Virus record (IMG/VR): IMGVR_UViG_3300037297_000066
Coordinates: 1-64,000 of that record
Reading direction: 5' to 3' (one strand)
Source of the DNA: a virus
DNA length: 64,000 bases
The position numbers and the translations under genes were made by a program. Shown in pieces: positions 51,080 through 59,599 of this stretch. Below the pieces are notes generated by a model, which did no database searches, was not told the DNA's origin, and saw only the letters and a list, made by a program, of their open reading frames with translations. Position 1 is the stretch's first letter. Every line of letters starts with the position of its first letter.

Positions 51080-51940
51080 ATGGCCAAGAAACCTTTCCAA
51101 GAGAAAGACTTTACCCCTGAGTTTGAGGCCAAGCTGCTTCAAAAGGTCAAGGAACACTTTCCTGATCCCATTTGCCCAGAGTGTGGGGCTACCTTGGTCT
51201 TTTCGGACGGGCCTGGTCGGAGGATGCGTTACCGAGGAGAGGACGGCTACGAGGTTCCCGAGGGCTTGGGCTACCGGGAGTGTCCTCAGTGTGGAGCTCA
51301 ATGGCTGACGGCTTCCCAGATCAAACAGCTCAGCGAGGCTTTCGAAGCACAGCGTAGGGAAAGACACCCTCCTCTTCTTAAACGACTGGTGATTCTGGAG
51401 ACACCTTTCGCAGCCTTGTCCTATGAGGACATAGCCAAGAACCTGGACTACACCAGAAGGTGTGCTCGGCATTGTCTGGACGTTGGAGACGCCCCTTTTG
51501 CCTCCCATCTGATCTACACACAGGCCCTGGACGACACGATCCCTTCTCTTCGAACGCTGGGCATCGAAGCAGGGCTCCTGTGGGGCAGCCAAGCGTCTGC
51601 TTCAGTCGTGTACACTGACTTGGGGATCACTCCAGGGATGGAGAAGGGGATGGCCCGAGCCATCAAGGAAGGGCGTGAGGTTGAGGAGAGAACCCTTCCA
51701 GAGGAGTACTGGAAAATCACTCTTCCGGTATTTCCGGGTTCCCCAAGGCTCTGCAAGGACTGTGCTTACTTGCAACCTGGGAACGAGTGTCCTGTGCTGG
51801 GAGGGAGTGAACTTCACGACGCTCTGGACGTGGTGTCCTACGTGGAGAACCCTTTCAGTGCCAGTCCTGAAGGGGTTCCGGTTGTGAGCGTAACCGTGAA
51901 CCCTGACGAGATGGGTTGTTTGTGCTTCAAATCGAGGTGA
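51080..51940 (+). CDS. Nucleoside deoxyribosyltransferase-like domain protein with zinc ribbons
   Basis: 286 residues. The ATG at 51080 is favoured by GAGGCAGG upstream over an in-frame start at 51044. A zinc ribbon (CPECG...CPQCG) at about 31-75 is followed by a fold with LETPF, FASHLIYTQALDD, GLLWG and VVYTDLGITPGM, which matches the DUF7768 family, related to nucleoside 2-deoxyribosyltransferases. A Cys cluster (CKDCAYL...C) precedes the end. It could handle nucleotide or base-modified substrates. The family call is from pattern only. Confidence 0.6.
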   Translation: MAKKPFQEKDFTPEFEAKLLQKVKEHFPDPICPECGATLVFSDGPGRRMRYRGEDGYEVPEGLGYRECPQCGAQWLTASQIKQLSEAFEAQRRERHPPLLKRLVILETPFAALSYEDIAKNLDYTRRCARHCLDVGDAPFASHLIYTQALDDTIPSLRTLGIEAGLLWGSQASASVVYTDLGITPGMEKGMARAIKEGREVEERTLPEEYWKITLPVFPGSPRLCKDCAYLQPGNECPVLGGSELHDALDVVSYVENPFSASPEGVPVVSVTVNPDEMGCLCFKSR

Positions 51941-51943
51941 AGG

Positions 51944-52108
51944 ATGCCTTACACCGTGATTAGAATTGACGGAACGGCCAAACAGTTTTCAAAGTCGGAC
52001 GCTGCCATACAGTTTCTCATCGAGAGCGAAGGGTACGCAGAGCTGCTCGATTCCGGGGGGAGAAAGCTTCTTCAGAAAGGTCTCCCCCCGACCGGACACC
52101 TTCACTGA
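51944..52108 (+). CDS. 54-residue protein
   Basis: Short frame from the ATG at 51944, with GGTGAAGG overlapping the previous stop as ribosome site. It starts MPYTVIRIDGTAKQFSKSD and has a central helix (DAAIQFLIESEGYAELL). It precedes the second metalloprotease gene by 42 bp. Function unknown. Confidence 0.5.
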   Translation: MPYTVIRIDGTAKQFSKSDAAIQFLIESEGYAELLDSGGRKLLQKGLPPTGHLH

Positions 52109-52150
52109 CCACGGCCTCACCGAGATTTCACTGATGGGCCCGATCCAGTA

Positions 52151-54151
52151 ATGGACCCGCTTTTTGTCCGGATAGCTGCCAGGTACCAAAAGAAGAAGAC
52201 CCTGGATACGGGCACTGTCGTCTACGAGTACACCAAGCGGCAGGTGCAGCTCCGGAACCGGGAAAAGGCTCGTAGGCTGGAAAGCCTGCGCTCGAACATC
52301 AAGAGCCTCCAGAGCCAGGTCAAGAAGGACCTGGCTTCTGACGACCCTGAGACAAAGCTGACTGCTTTGGCCATCGGGCTGATTGATGCCACCTACGAAC
52401 GTGTAGGAAACGACTCTTCGGCCAAAGATGGTCATTTTGGGGTGACCGGCTGGACTAGGGGACAGGTCAAGTTCAGCGGAAAGAAAGCGACCATCTCCTA
52501 CGTCGGCAAGAGCGGCGTCAGGCAGTCCAAGACCGTGACCGATGCCCAGCTCGTCTCGGCTCTGAAAGACGCTTGTGAGGGCTCTGAGGGCGAGGATGGG
52601 GCAATCTTCGGTGGGCCCGTCCGTATCGACGCCCCGAAGGTCAACCGGTACCTCAAGAAGTTCGATATCACTGCAAAAGATCTTCGGGGGTTCCATGCCA
52701 ACCGGGAGATGAAGGAACGCCTCAAGAGGATCCGAGCTGAGGGTCCTGAGCTCCCCCACGGCCGGAAGGAAAAAGACAAGGTCCTAAAGGACGAGTTCAA
52801 GAAGGCTCTGGAGGAGACAGCCAAGGCGGTAGGACATGAGGCTTCCACGCTCAGGAGCCAGTACCTGGTTCCGGACCTAGAGCCGGACTTTATGGCGGAT
52901 GGTCGGGTAGACGGGAAGATGACCAAAAAGGGGACCACCTACGAGGTCAACCAGGCATTCATCGACAAGCTTCGGAAAGACTTCCTGACCCTCATTGGCA
53001 ACATCAAGCGGATCAAGACTGACCGTGACCGAGAAATGGTCCGGAAAGGGTTCCAAGCCTGGAGGAAGTACTTCGAGAAGACCATCTTCAAGAACTGGCT
53101 CAACAACAAGGACGTGAAGGGGGAGAGTTGGGGCTACGCTGTTCGCAAGCCTGCTTGGGACTTCTACCTGGAGCTCACCCTTCCCGAGGACCCCAACCAG
53201 TGGAAGAACTGGGAGAAGAGAGTCCGACGCAAGGGGCAGGTGGTCTGGAAGGAACTGAAGGATGTTGCTGCTCGTTGGGAACGACAGCGAGAGATGGAGC
53301 TCCAGTACGGACTAGAGGGAGAGTCGTTGACGCTGCCTCCCCGAGGCGAAGCCCCCTCTGAAGAACGAGTCACTCTGGAAGGCTTCACGGTCGTCCTCAT
53401 AGGCTTGCAGCTTCGCACCGGGGATCACCCAAGCGACTATGATCAGCGAATCAGAGAACTGGAGAAGTTCAAGTCGGAGCTGAAACGGTACAAGGGCCAA
53501 GCGGCCAAGCACTTCCCGTTGTTGCTCAAGGCCAAGATCCCCATCTACTTTGACTACACGATGGGGCTCGACAAGGGAGGGGACTACGACCTGTACGAAG
53601 GCAACAAGCTTCGGGTCAACCCTTCGAGTACCGTTTCGAGTGGGGACAAGGATGCTGTTTGGGTGCTGGCTCACGAAATGAGTCACCACATCTGGAAGAC
53701 ATTTCTGGGAGGTGAGGCTCACAAGTTGTGGGATACCATGCTCGGAGGGACTGCGGATTTGGATCTCACCGAGCTCATGCATCGATGGCCCGAGGAGATC
53801 ACGTACACAAGCGACTTCGTTCGGAGTATGAGCGACAAGGATCCTATATACGCTCTTCGAGTGGACGTAGCGAGTGGGTGGCAAGATGCTACGAATCTAT
53901 GGAAGCGAGAGGACTTCCAGAAGCTTCTGGCTGAAGGCACCCGATCTGTGAAGGTTCCCGCCATCCCCATCTCGGCCTACGCTGGGAAGAACCAGGAGGA
54001 GGCATTTTGTGAGGCTATCGGAGCTCTTGTGAGCCGAGGGCCCCGAGCCATCCACCCTAAGGTTCGTTGGGTCCTCTCTCTCATGTTTCCGGGTCAGATC
54101 AGGATGGCCTTTGTTGTACTAGCTCGCTACCTGGAGTCTAAGCGTGGATGA
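52151..54151 (+). CDS. Large HExxH metalloprotease with RIAARY start
   Basis: 666 residues. The zinc motif HEMSH lies near 508-512 and a later EEAFCEAIGAL segment offers the third ligand. The C-terminal tail region (YAGKNQEEAF) aligns with the two other proteases. N-terminal 400 residues are helical and charged, with no known fold. The opening MDPLFVRIAARY matches four other proteins here. The next gene overlaps by eight bases. Probably a member of the same protease set with a different targeting or regulatory part. Confidence 0.7.
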   Translation: MDPLFVRIAARYQKKKTLDTGTVVYEYTKRQVQLRNREKARRLESLRSNIKSLQSQVKKDLASDDPETKLTALAIGLIDATYERVGNDSSAKDGHFGVTGWTRGQVKFSGKKATISYVGKSGVRQSKTVTDAQLVSALKDACEGSEGEDGAIFGGPVRIDAPKVNRYLKKFDITAKDLRGFHANREMKERLKRIRAEGPELPHGRKEKDKVLKDEFKKALEETAKAVGHEASTLRSQYLVPDLEPDFMADGRVDGKMTKKGTTYEVNQAFIDKLRKDFLTLIGNIKRIKTDRDREMVRKGFQAWRKYFEKTIFKNWLNNKDVKGESWGYAVRKPAWDFYLELTLPEDPNQWKNWEKRVRRKGQVVWKELKDVAARWERQREMELQYGLEGESLTLPPRGEAPSEERVTLEGFTVVLIGLQLRTGDHPSDYDQRIRELEKFKSELKRYKGQAAKHFPLLLKAKIPIYFDYTMGLDKGGDYDLYEGNKLRVNPSSTVSSGDKDAVWVLAHEMSHHIWKTFLGGEAHKLWDTMLGGTADLDLTELMHRWPEEITYTSDFVRSMSDKDPIYALRVDVASGWQDATNLWKREDFQKLLAEGTRSVKVPAIPISAYAGKNQEEAFCEAIGALVSRGPRAIHPKVRWVLSLMFPGQIRMAFVVLARYLESKRG

Positions 54152-55370
54152 CCTGCTTCCCATTCGGGTAGCCGTGCGAGCTCTACGCCATGCTGACAGC
54201 ATTGGCGACCCTGTGAATCTGCTGTCTCGGTTGGAGATGATCCCTCTGAATGAGGCCCTGCTTGTCGAGACCAAACAGATGGGGGAAGCCTTGAAAAAGG
54301 TGTCCCCTCAACAAGTAGCTGAGATCCTTGTCGATCGTAATCGAAGCAAGGAGGAGGAGAGCATCGCCTCTACCTACTACCAGTACGATCGGGCTCTTAG
54401 GAAGCTACGGCTCCAGATAGGGTGGGACTTCGAGGCAGCCAAAAGGGCAGGAGCCGAGCGACTGTTCCTAGCTCTGCTCCAACAACTAGCGCTACCCAAC
54501 AAGCTCAGGAGGCAGGTAGAGAAGGCTGCCCAGTTCTACTCTCGAACCAGAGTCCGGGCCCCTAAAGGGGTGAAGGTCATCGAAGCCTACGAAAAGTTCA
54601 TCAAGGACTTCAAAGGCCACCTGCTGACTGCCAGGACCGCTCTGAAGGTAGGTAAGGCCCACGGGGAGGAAGGCGAAGCCGCTACGAAGCTTCGAGCAGG
54701 CCCCTTCACGGTCGTCAACGCTGGAGGGTTCGACTCCGAATTGATGGATACCGTTGCCAAGGTAGTCAAGAAAGCGGCCAGCCTGCTTCAAGGAAAGGGT
54801 CTCGGAAAGGTCTGCTACGGCAATGTGCTCATGACCAACACGGTAGGACGTTCGTCAAAGCTACTAGCGTTCTACATGGTCTCCGAAGACGAGGTACTGA
54901 TCCGAGCCAACCTCAAAGGTAAAGAACACGATACGGTACGGACCTTGATTCATGAGTTGGGACACCGTCTCTACTACAAGTTCCTCAGTCGAGATCAGAA
55001 GACAGCTGTTATCACTCTCTACAGACAGCTCAGCTTCAAGGAAAGTGATCGGGTCCGGGAAATGCTCAAGGACCCTGCCAACCGACCTGATGTCGGAGAC
55101 ACCTACCAGGAAGGTCGCAAGAAGTACGAAGTGACCAATGTGACCTACGATACGGTTTTCCTGCAAAGCAAGGACGACCCTCGACGGAAGGGCAAGATCA
55201 AGCTCGTTCACTACCTCCAAAACAAGGGACTCGACACACTTGGAGGAGCTTTCGTCAGTGGGTACGCCAAGAAGGACCCTGAGGAGAACTTCTCGGAGAT
55301 GCTGGCGGAGTACTGCCTAGGAAGGCTATCTCCTGACCAGGTGAAGTTGTTGGAACCGATTCTGAGCTAG
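54144..55370 (+). CDS. HExxH metalloprotease, paralogue of the 39271 product
   Basis: 408 residues from a GTG overlapping the previous stop. HELGH near 270-274 and EENFSEMLAEY near 385 supply the zinc ligands. Segments PFTVVNAGGF, VCYGNVLMT and TLIHELGHRLYYKF align with the 39271 product. Between the two zinc motifs an inserted small domain reads VGDTYQEGRKKYEVTNVTYD, perhaps SH3-like. The opening, MDDLLPIRVAVRA, carries the shared signature with Ala in place of Tyr. It ends the plus-strand block and meets a minus-strand gene tail to tail. Confidence 0.75.
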   Translation: MDDLLPIRVAVRALRHADSIGDPVNLLSRLEMIPLNEALLVETKQMGEALKKVSPQQVAEILVDRNRSKEEESIASTYYQYDRALRKLRLQIGWDFEAAKRAGAERLFLALLQQLALPNKLRRQVEKAAQFYSRTRVRAPKGVKVIEAYEKFIKDFKGHLLTARTALKVGKAHGEEGEAATKLRAGPFTVVNAGGFDSELMDTVAKVVKKAASLLQGKGLGKVCYGNVLMTNTVGRSSKLLAFYMVSEDEVLIRANLKGKEHDTVRTLIHELGHRLYYKFLSRDQKTAVITLYRQLSFKESDRVREMLKDPANRPDVGDTYQEGRKKYEVTNVTYDTVFLQSKDDPRRKGKIKLVHYLQNKGLDTLGGAFVSGYAKKDPEENFSEMLAEYCLGRLSPDQVKLLEPILS

Positions 55371-55606
55371 TCTAGAAGTTGCAACTGCGGTCCTACCACC
55401 CTAGCCCACAGCAGGTCAGGCCCGACTTCTGGGACTTCCAGAACCCGAGAGGGATCTCGATCTTTCCAAAACTCGTTGTGGGCAAGGACATTAGCCCGCT
55501 GAACCTTCTTGGTGAACGAGGGGGCTTCCTTCAGTTCTGCGACCCATCGATCATCGATCTTCTGTCCGACCTTCGTGTTACGGGGTACGTTCGTCCAAAC
55601 TGGCAT
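55367..55606 (-). CDS. Small basic protein, unknown
   Basis: 79 residues. Its stop overlaps the stop of the convergent protease gene in a CTAG palindrome. It is basic with helical and loop segments (VAELKEAPSFTKKVQRANV). No motif recognised. It is the last gene of the minus-strand block at this end. Confidence 0.5.
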   Translation of the reverse strand: MPVWTNVPRNTKVGQKIDDRWVAELKEAPSFTKKVQRANVLAHNEFWKDRDPSRVLEVPEVGPDLLWARVVGPQLQLLD

Positions 55607-55685
55607 GGCTTTTCCTTTTGGCTAGAACCCGGTCATAGGCGGCCTCAGCCTGCTCCTGAGTCTGGGGAAGGTTCGCAGACCATTC

Positions 55686-55976
55686 TCAGTTGAGAGGCTT
55701 TCCAAGGAAGGACCTGCCGCACTCATTGCAGTCGAAGACTTGAACGACGCCATCGTCTTCGGGTAATTCAATCACAGGTCCAGCACTAAGCTTTCCGCCG
55801 CATTCAGGGCATGCTTGAGCGCCCTCAGGCAACGGATCTACGGGTTCCACGTCTTGAGGATCGAACTCCTCGAAGGCTTTCAGAACCTGTTGTTGGGCCT
55901 CTTCCCTCTGATCTTCAGGGATGTGATCGAAGGCGCCTTTTTGGAAGACCACCTTCAGCTTTTTCTTGGCAGCCAT
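55686..55976 (-). CDS. Small zinc-ribbon protein
   Basis: 96 residues from the ATG at 55976. The C-terminal half has CPECGGKL and CNECGRSF, a zinc ribbon. The N-terminal part is basic then helical and acidic. The 35 codons that follow the stop in the same frame look like coding sequence, but lack a start codon. It overlaps the upstream gene by 22 bp. Confidence 0.55.
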   Translation of the reverse strand: MAAKKKLKVVFQKGAFDHIPEDQREEAQQQVLKAFEEFDPQDVEPVDPLPEGAQACPECGGKLSAGPVIELPEDDGVVQVFDCNECGRSFLGKPLN

Positions 55977-56188
55977 CGTTTCCACCACCGATAGTCAGCG
56001 AGCCGGTTGAGTTCTCTGGTGAGTTGGTCGGAGGTTTTGAAGTCCCCTCGATCTTTGGCCTGGTTGATTTTGGTCACGAGGGCAGCCATCTGTCGGTTTT
56101 TACGTTGCTCCATGAGGGTGTCTACGAACCCCAGGAGAGCAAACACTCCTGCCAGGATGATGAGGACTTTGTAGCCGTGTTCTAGCAC
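55955..56188 (-). CDS. Single-pass membrane protein
   Basis: 77 residues from the GTG at 56188, chosen because a GGTGTA box lies directly before it. It has one membrane segment near 6-24 (KVLIILAGVFALLGFVD) followed by a basic helical part (KNRQMAALVTKINQAK). Function unknown. Confidence 0.5.
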   Translation of the reverse strand: MLEHGYKVLIILAGVFALLGFVDTLMEQRKNRQMAALVTKINQAKDRGDFKTSDQLTRELNRLADYRWWKRWLPRKS

Positions 56189-56204
56189 GGCCCTACTATA
56201 CACC
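56189..56204 (-). promoter_or_regulatory. Minus-strand GGTGTA box before the membrane protein
   Basis: GGTGTATAGTAGGGCC on the minus strand abuts the GTG at 56188. TATAGT is the best -10-like core among these boxes and ends six bases before the start codon. Confidence 0.55.
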
Positions 56205-56228
56205 ATCTTTTGATGTGCTGCCTCAAGT

Positions 56229-56594
56229 ATGACGGACCTGGATGTCAGGTGGGAACGCAACTTCCAGGCAACTCTCAGACGCAAAGGCATCCTGGAGAGA
56301 GCCGTAGCCTATTTGGGAGGCCGCTGCTGCATCTGTGGCTACAACGCTTGTCTGGAAGCTTTCGATTTGCATCACGTAGACCCGCAGGAGAAAGACTTCA
56401 ACGTATCGGAGCATGTCACCAGTTTCGAGGCCATCCTTCCTGAGATCAAGAAGTGCGAGCTTCTCTGCTGCCGGTGCCACCGAGAGACCCATGCGGGACT
56501 ACATCCGAGCCACATCGTCATGGAAGACGATGATAGGGGTTACGACCCGGACGACCTACCTGAGGGGTTGGGTGAAGTCCTACCGTCCTTGTAG
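56229..56594 (+). CDS. HNH endonuclease
   Basis: 121 residues. HNH pattern: CCICGYN, then FDLHHVDPQEKDF (His-His centre), then LLCCRCHRETHAG. Isolated on the plus strand inside a minus-strand block, which is usual for mobile HNH genes. The tail is acidic. Its end overlaps a small membrane protein gene on the other strand by 55 bp. A homing or nicking role is likely. Confidence 0.8.
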   Translation: MTDLDVRWERNFQATLRRKGILERAVAYLGGRCCICGYNACLEAFDLHHVDPQEKDFNVSEHVTSFEAILPEIKKCELLCCRCHRETHAGLHPSHIVMEDDDRGYDPDDLPEGLGEVLPSL

Positions 56595-56674
56595 CCTTGT
56601 ACGTATCCGCAGGTGATTCCTACAAGGAATAGGAGCAATGGCAGGGCTCCTGTAGCAAGGGCATCCCAAGGCAT
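56540..56674 (-). CDS. 44-residue membrane protein
   Basis: From the ATG at 56674. Residues 7-27 are hydrophobic (ATGALPLLLFLVGITCGYV), followed by a short basic tail. It overlaps the HNH gene tail to tail. Upstream in-frame starts would enter the next gene. Small and hence less sure. Confidence 0.45.
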   Translation of the reverse strand: MPWDALATGALPLLLFLVGITCGYVQGYKDGRTSPNPSGRSSGS

Positions 56675-56676
56675 CG

Positions 56677-57057
56677 TCAGCACTCCTCCAGCACTCCGTT
56701 TCTGAGCCATCCGTGGTACTGCCATCCTCCCCCTGGCTTTTGGCCTATGGCGATACTAGGAATGGCTGTGATCTTTGGGGGTGTCCCGGTTCTTGGCCAC
56801 CCGGGCCCGCTTGCTGAGGGGGCGTCGATCATCCAATCCCCACCTGGGGTACGGACAACCAAGCTGAGTCCGTCGGGACCTTCGAACTCGGGCATTCCGT
56901 GGAACCAGTCAGCGTCCCACATAGCCCCCAGGGGAGCCGGAGGAACCCCCTCCTGCTCCGTGTTCCGGAGCTGGTAGACTTTCCCGTCAGGAGCCTTCCA
57001 GAGCCTGTCAGACCCCTCTACGGGTTCGAGCATGAAGCATTCGATCCGGCTCTTCAT
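56677..57057 (-). CDS. Unknown phage protein
   Basis: 126 residues. The ATG at 57057 (MKSRIECFMLEPVEG) has GGGAG upstream; a longer frame from 57252 lacks a site. The protein has a conserved-looking W-rich core (GAMWDADWF, GGDWMIDAPS, GWQYHGWLRNG) like a family often found in phages. No catalytic motif is recognised. Confidence 0.55.
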   Translation of the reverse strand: MKSRIECFMLEPVEGSDRLWKAPDGKVYQLRNTEQEGVPPAPLGAMWDADWFHGMPEFEGPDGLSLVVRTPGGDWMIDAPSASGPGWPRTGTPPKITAIPSIAIGQKPGGGWQYHGWLRNGVLEEC

Positions 57058-57208
57058 CACGGACTCCCTCTTTAAGCCACTGGGCTTTGCTTCAAAAGGG
57101 GGTGATTCTGGTTTGACAAGGCAAGCTTTTTCGGAAGAAATGAGGGGAAACAACTCCAGCTCTGCGGTTTTAAGGCAGAGACTCCAGAGACTAAGTCCAG
57201 GTAGCTTT
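57058..57208. other. 151-bp gap without a clear gene
   Basis: Between two minus-strand genes. It holds a small hairpin, CTCTGC (57160-57165) with GCAGAG (57175-57180), and a T-rich stretch, but no T-loop typical of tRNA and no promoter box. The reading frame that crosses it has no ribosome site. Confidence 0.4.
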
Positions 57209-57403
57209 TCATTTCCGGAGAATCCTACCGCACTTGGGGCAGTAGGCGACAACCCCTTTTCGAGGCTTGGTGGGGATTCTCATACGGGCACCACAGACGC
57301 AGAAGGGTTCCTCTTCAGGCTCCTGTCGCTTTCTATCGTCGGGGACCACCATTCCTGCCACAGAAAGCATGGCAGCCATGGCCAAGGCGGTGTCCTTCTT
57401 CAC
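57209..57403 (-). CDS. Small zinc-ribbon protein with hydrophobic start
   Basis: 64 residues from GTG at 57403. Residues 4-18 are hydrophobic (TALAMAAMLSVAGM), perhaps a signal or anchor. CVCGARM and CPKCG form a zinc ribbon in the second half. It overlaps the upstream gene by four bases. Confidence 0.5.
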   Translation of the reverse strand: MKKDTALAMAAMLSVAGMVVPDDRKRQEPEEEPFCVCGARMRIPTKPRKGVVAYCPKCGRILRK

Positions 57404-57579
57404 TCGATCTTCCTTCCCTTTACCTTGAGGTTCTTGTTGGTCAGCTCGATGTCTCTTTGCCGGCCGCTGAACTCCAAGAGGTTCTCGATGAGCTGATCCA
57501 CAAGTAACTCTCGGGCATCCTGCATGCGGTCAGAGGCCACGTCTAGCTCGACGGTGACGGAGAATCTGTAGGTATTCAT
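57400..57579 (-). CDS. 59-residue protein
   Basis: From the ATG at 57579. It starts MNTYRFSVTVELDVASD and has a long helix (DARELLVDQLIENLLEF), then a basic tail. The opening resembles that of the small gene at 59414 (MLNTVRVRYSIEVEIPND), so the two may be distant relatives. It overlaps the next gene by four bases. Confidence 0.5.
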   Translation of the reverse strand: MNTYRFSVTVELDVASDRMQDARELLVDQLIENLLEFSGRQRDIELTNKNLKVKGRKIE

Positions 57580-57583
57580 GGTG

Positions 57584-57793
57584 CTAGTACGTGCCCCTCC
57601 GATGTCTCAGCTTTCTACGCTGGGGCGATGGGATCTCCCATATGGTATTGACCTCATCTATAAACATTGAGGGACAGACGCCTACCATCCGAGCGCCTGG
57701 AGGCGGTTTATTGTCCAAGACGATTCTGTCACAGTTTTTCCCGTATTTCAGGTAGCCAGGGATCTTGGTCACTTTGATGATGTGTTGGGCCAT
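57584..57793 (-). CDS. Small basic protein, unknown
   Basis: 69 residues from the ATG at 57793, directly after a GGTGTA box; an upstream start at 57826 would lie before the box. It is basic with one strand-rich part (IVLDNKPPPGARMVGV). No motif. Confidence 0.5.
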   Translation of the reverse strand: MAQHIIKVTKIPGYLKYGKNCDRIVLDNKPPPGARMVGVCPSMFIDEVNTIWEIPSPQRRKLRHRRGTY

Positions 57794-57809
57794 AACCCCA
57801 CCATACACC
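57794..57809 (-). promoter_or_regulatory. Minus-strand GGTGTA box
   Basis: GGTGTATGGTGGGGTT on the minus strand abuts the ATG at 57793. TATGGT ends six bases before the start codon. Confidence 0.5.
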
Positions 57810-57843
57810 AGTCCTAGAGAAACCAACCGATGGTTCTCGCAGG

Positions 57844-58773
57844 TTACAAGGCTAGGCTTTCCCCTGGAAGAGGGTCTGAATGGCAGGTGGCTCTCCGACC
57901 TACGATTATGAGTTCCCCCACGGGCCCCCGCTTCCCTCCCTTGGAGTTGATGCTTCGACGAGCTTTTACCTCACGAATCTCGAATCCTCGGTACAACTCT
58001 CGGATGAGCAAGGTGTCGGAATTTGATTCCACGACATGAGCCCCTAGCTGGACCAGGTGCTTGAACACTTCAGCCAGCCGTTCCTGAGCCTGGGAGTCAA
58101 ACCCACCAGACGTGTAGTTGGCAAAGTTGCTGGTAGAGGAAAGAGGTGCGTAGGGAGGATCCAGGTAGACTGTGTCCCCTGGTTTAACCAGTCTTTCTAG
58201 GGCTGAGTAGTCCCCATTGTGGATCTCGGCCTTGTTGAGCACTTTGGAACATGCTTGAAGGTTTTCGGAATCGAACACCTGAGGAGCTCTTTTCCACTTG
58301 CCATAAGGAACGTTGAACTGACCCTTCTTGTTGACCCTGTAGAGCCCGTTGAAACAGGTCTTGTTCAGGTAGATCAGACGAGCGGCTCGCTGAATGGGAG
58401 TCAAGGATTCTGGGACTTGAGCTCGGACTCTCAAGTACTCGTCCTTGTTGATCGGCAACTTTTCCAGTTCTCGAATCAGGTCATCCGGGAAGCTCCGGAT
58501 AGCCTGGTAAGCAGACACCAACTCGGCATTCCAGTCGTTGAGAACGGCTCTTTCAAAGCGTCCTTCGTTGGCTAGAGCAAAGAAGACGGCACCCCCTCCC
58601 ACGAAAGGCTCGAAGTAGGTATTGATCTTGGGAGGCAGGATTTGCAGCAGTTGAGAGACCAGCTGACGCTTGCCTCCGGCCCACTTCACGAAGGGGTGAG
58701 CGGGGGGCAGCTTTTCTTCCTCTTGGGGGGCGAATGGGAGGTCGTCGTCAAACATGGCGTTCACTACAGGCAC
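57844..58773 (-). CDS. dam: Dam-type DNA adenine N6-methyltransferase
   Basis: 309 residues. Motifs: FVKWAGGKRQL (AdoMet-binding motif X), EPFVGGGAVFF (motif I) and DPPYAP (motif IV, catalytic), in the order of the D12 class. It should methylate adenine, probably at GATC-like sites, to protect phage DNA from restriction or affect timing. Start could be GTG at 58773, touching the RNase HII stop, or ATG at 58755 (MFDDDLPF). The gene ends about 50 bp before a minus-strand promoter box for the next gene. Confidence 0.9.
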   Translation of the reverse strand: MPVVNAMFDDDLPFAPQEEEKLPPAHPFVKWAGGKRQLVSQLLQILPPKINTYFEPFVGGGAVFFALANEGRFERAVLNDWNAELVSAYQAIRSFPDDLIRELEKLPINKDEYLRVRAQVPESLTPIQRAARLIYLNKTCFNGLYRVNKKGQFNVPYGKWKRAPQVFDSENLQACSKVLNKAEIHNGDYSALERLVKPGDTVYLDPPYAPLSSTSNFANYTSGGFDSQAQERLAEVFKHLVQLGAHVVESNSDTLLIRELYRGFEIREVKARRSINSKGGKRGPVGELIIVGRRATCHSDPLPGESLAL

Positions 58774-59487
58774 TCAGCCATCATCCAGGAAACTCAACGG
58801 ATCTTCTTCTGTTTCCTTTTTCACCATTCTGGCCACGGGGGCGTAACTTCGACGATGGATGGGACAGGGGCCCAAACGCTCCAGAGCTTCCTTGTGAGCT
58901 TTGGTAACGTACCCCACATGCTTCTCGAATCCGTAGCCTTTGTACAGATTCGACATCTGAGCCATGACCTGGTCTCGGTAGACCTTGGCAAAGATGCTGG
59001 CCAAACCTACCGCTGGCACCTTCAAATCAGCCTTGGGAACGCTCAAGACGTACTTTGGATCTATGGCCAGGTCTATTTCGAGGTTGCCGTCGAGAACGAC
59101 CAAAGAAGGGGATGCTTCAGGCACCCTCTCAAGCACCTTGAGGATAGCATCCTTGAAGGCACGCTTGCGAGCTTTGGCTGGGGTGAGCGAATCGATCTCC
59201 TGAGAGGATAGCTCCACTAGGGCTAGCAGGAAGGTGTAGTCTTCCCGGTACTTCTCGACGATTTGCTTCCGACGACGGGCCGTCAGGGCTTTCGAATCCG
59301 TGACCTGGGGGTCATCCCAGTGTGCAGGAGCAGCTACGGCACAGACCACGAGGGGCCCTGCCATGGCACCCCAGCCTACCTCGTCAGCCCCTATGACGAA
59401 CCCTTCGAATCCGTCAACCCTTGCTATGCCTGTCTTGCGTCGCATACACACCGACCAATCGGCTCCTGATACTGCCTGGCCAGCCAT
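58774..59487 (-). CDS. rnhB: Ribonuclease HII
   Basis: 237 residues. The catalytic pattern GADEVGWGAMAGPLV (D35, E36) and later LDGN and SIFAKVYRD match RNase HII, which removes RNA from RNA-DNA hybrids, such as primers. A later start (59445, MRRKTGIARVDG) is possible, since the first 14 residues are atypical and overlap the next gene. It is paired with the Dam gene. Confidence 0.9.
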   Translation of the reverse strand: MAGQAVSGADWSVCMRRKTGIARVDGFEGFVIGADEVGWGAMAGPLVVCAVAAPAHWDDPQVTDSKALTARRRKQIVEKYREDYTFLLALVELSSQEIDSLTPAKARKRAFKDAILKVLERVPEASPSLVVLDGNLEIDLAIDPKYVLSVPKADLKVPAVGLASIFAKVYRDQVMAQMSNLYKGYGFEKHVGYVTKAHKEALERLGPCPIHRRSYAPVARMVKKETEEDPLSFLDDG

Positions 59488-59599
59488 GAAAGTGCAAGGC
59501 TTGCTTCACCTCTCTCACGAAAAAGAGGGCTTCTAGAGCCAGGGTGTCGTTCGGGATTTCAACCTCAATGCTATACCGCACTCGTACCGTGTTGAGCAT
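59414..59599 (-). CDS. 61-residue protein
   Basis: From the ATG at 59599. It starts with a strand-rich part (MLNTVRVRYSIEVEIPND) and continues with a helix. It overlaps the RNase HII start by 74 bp, and by 29 bp the next upstream gene. Resembles the opening of the 57400-57579 gene. Confidence 0.4.
   Translation of the reverse strand: MLNTVRVRYSIEVEIPNDTLALEALFFVREVKQALHFHGWPGSIRSRLVGVYATQDRHSKG

Noticed and set aside
51966-52151. 61-codon frame MTERPNSF...
   Set aside because: The 54-residue frame from 51944 has a ribosome site and better composition and covers most of the same DNA.
56189-56290. RVAWKL near the start of the extended minus frame at 56290
   Set aside because: It looks like the RVAARY signature, but lies upstream of the promoter box and of the favoured GTG, antisense to the HNH gene start; taken as chance.
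57130-57200. tRNA-like hairpin with TTAAAA in the loop
   Set aside because: The stem is six pairs around a nine-base loop, and no T-arm with a TTCRA-type loop or acceptor stem could be drawn.
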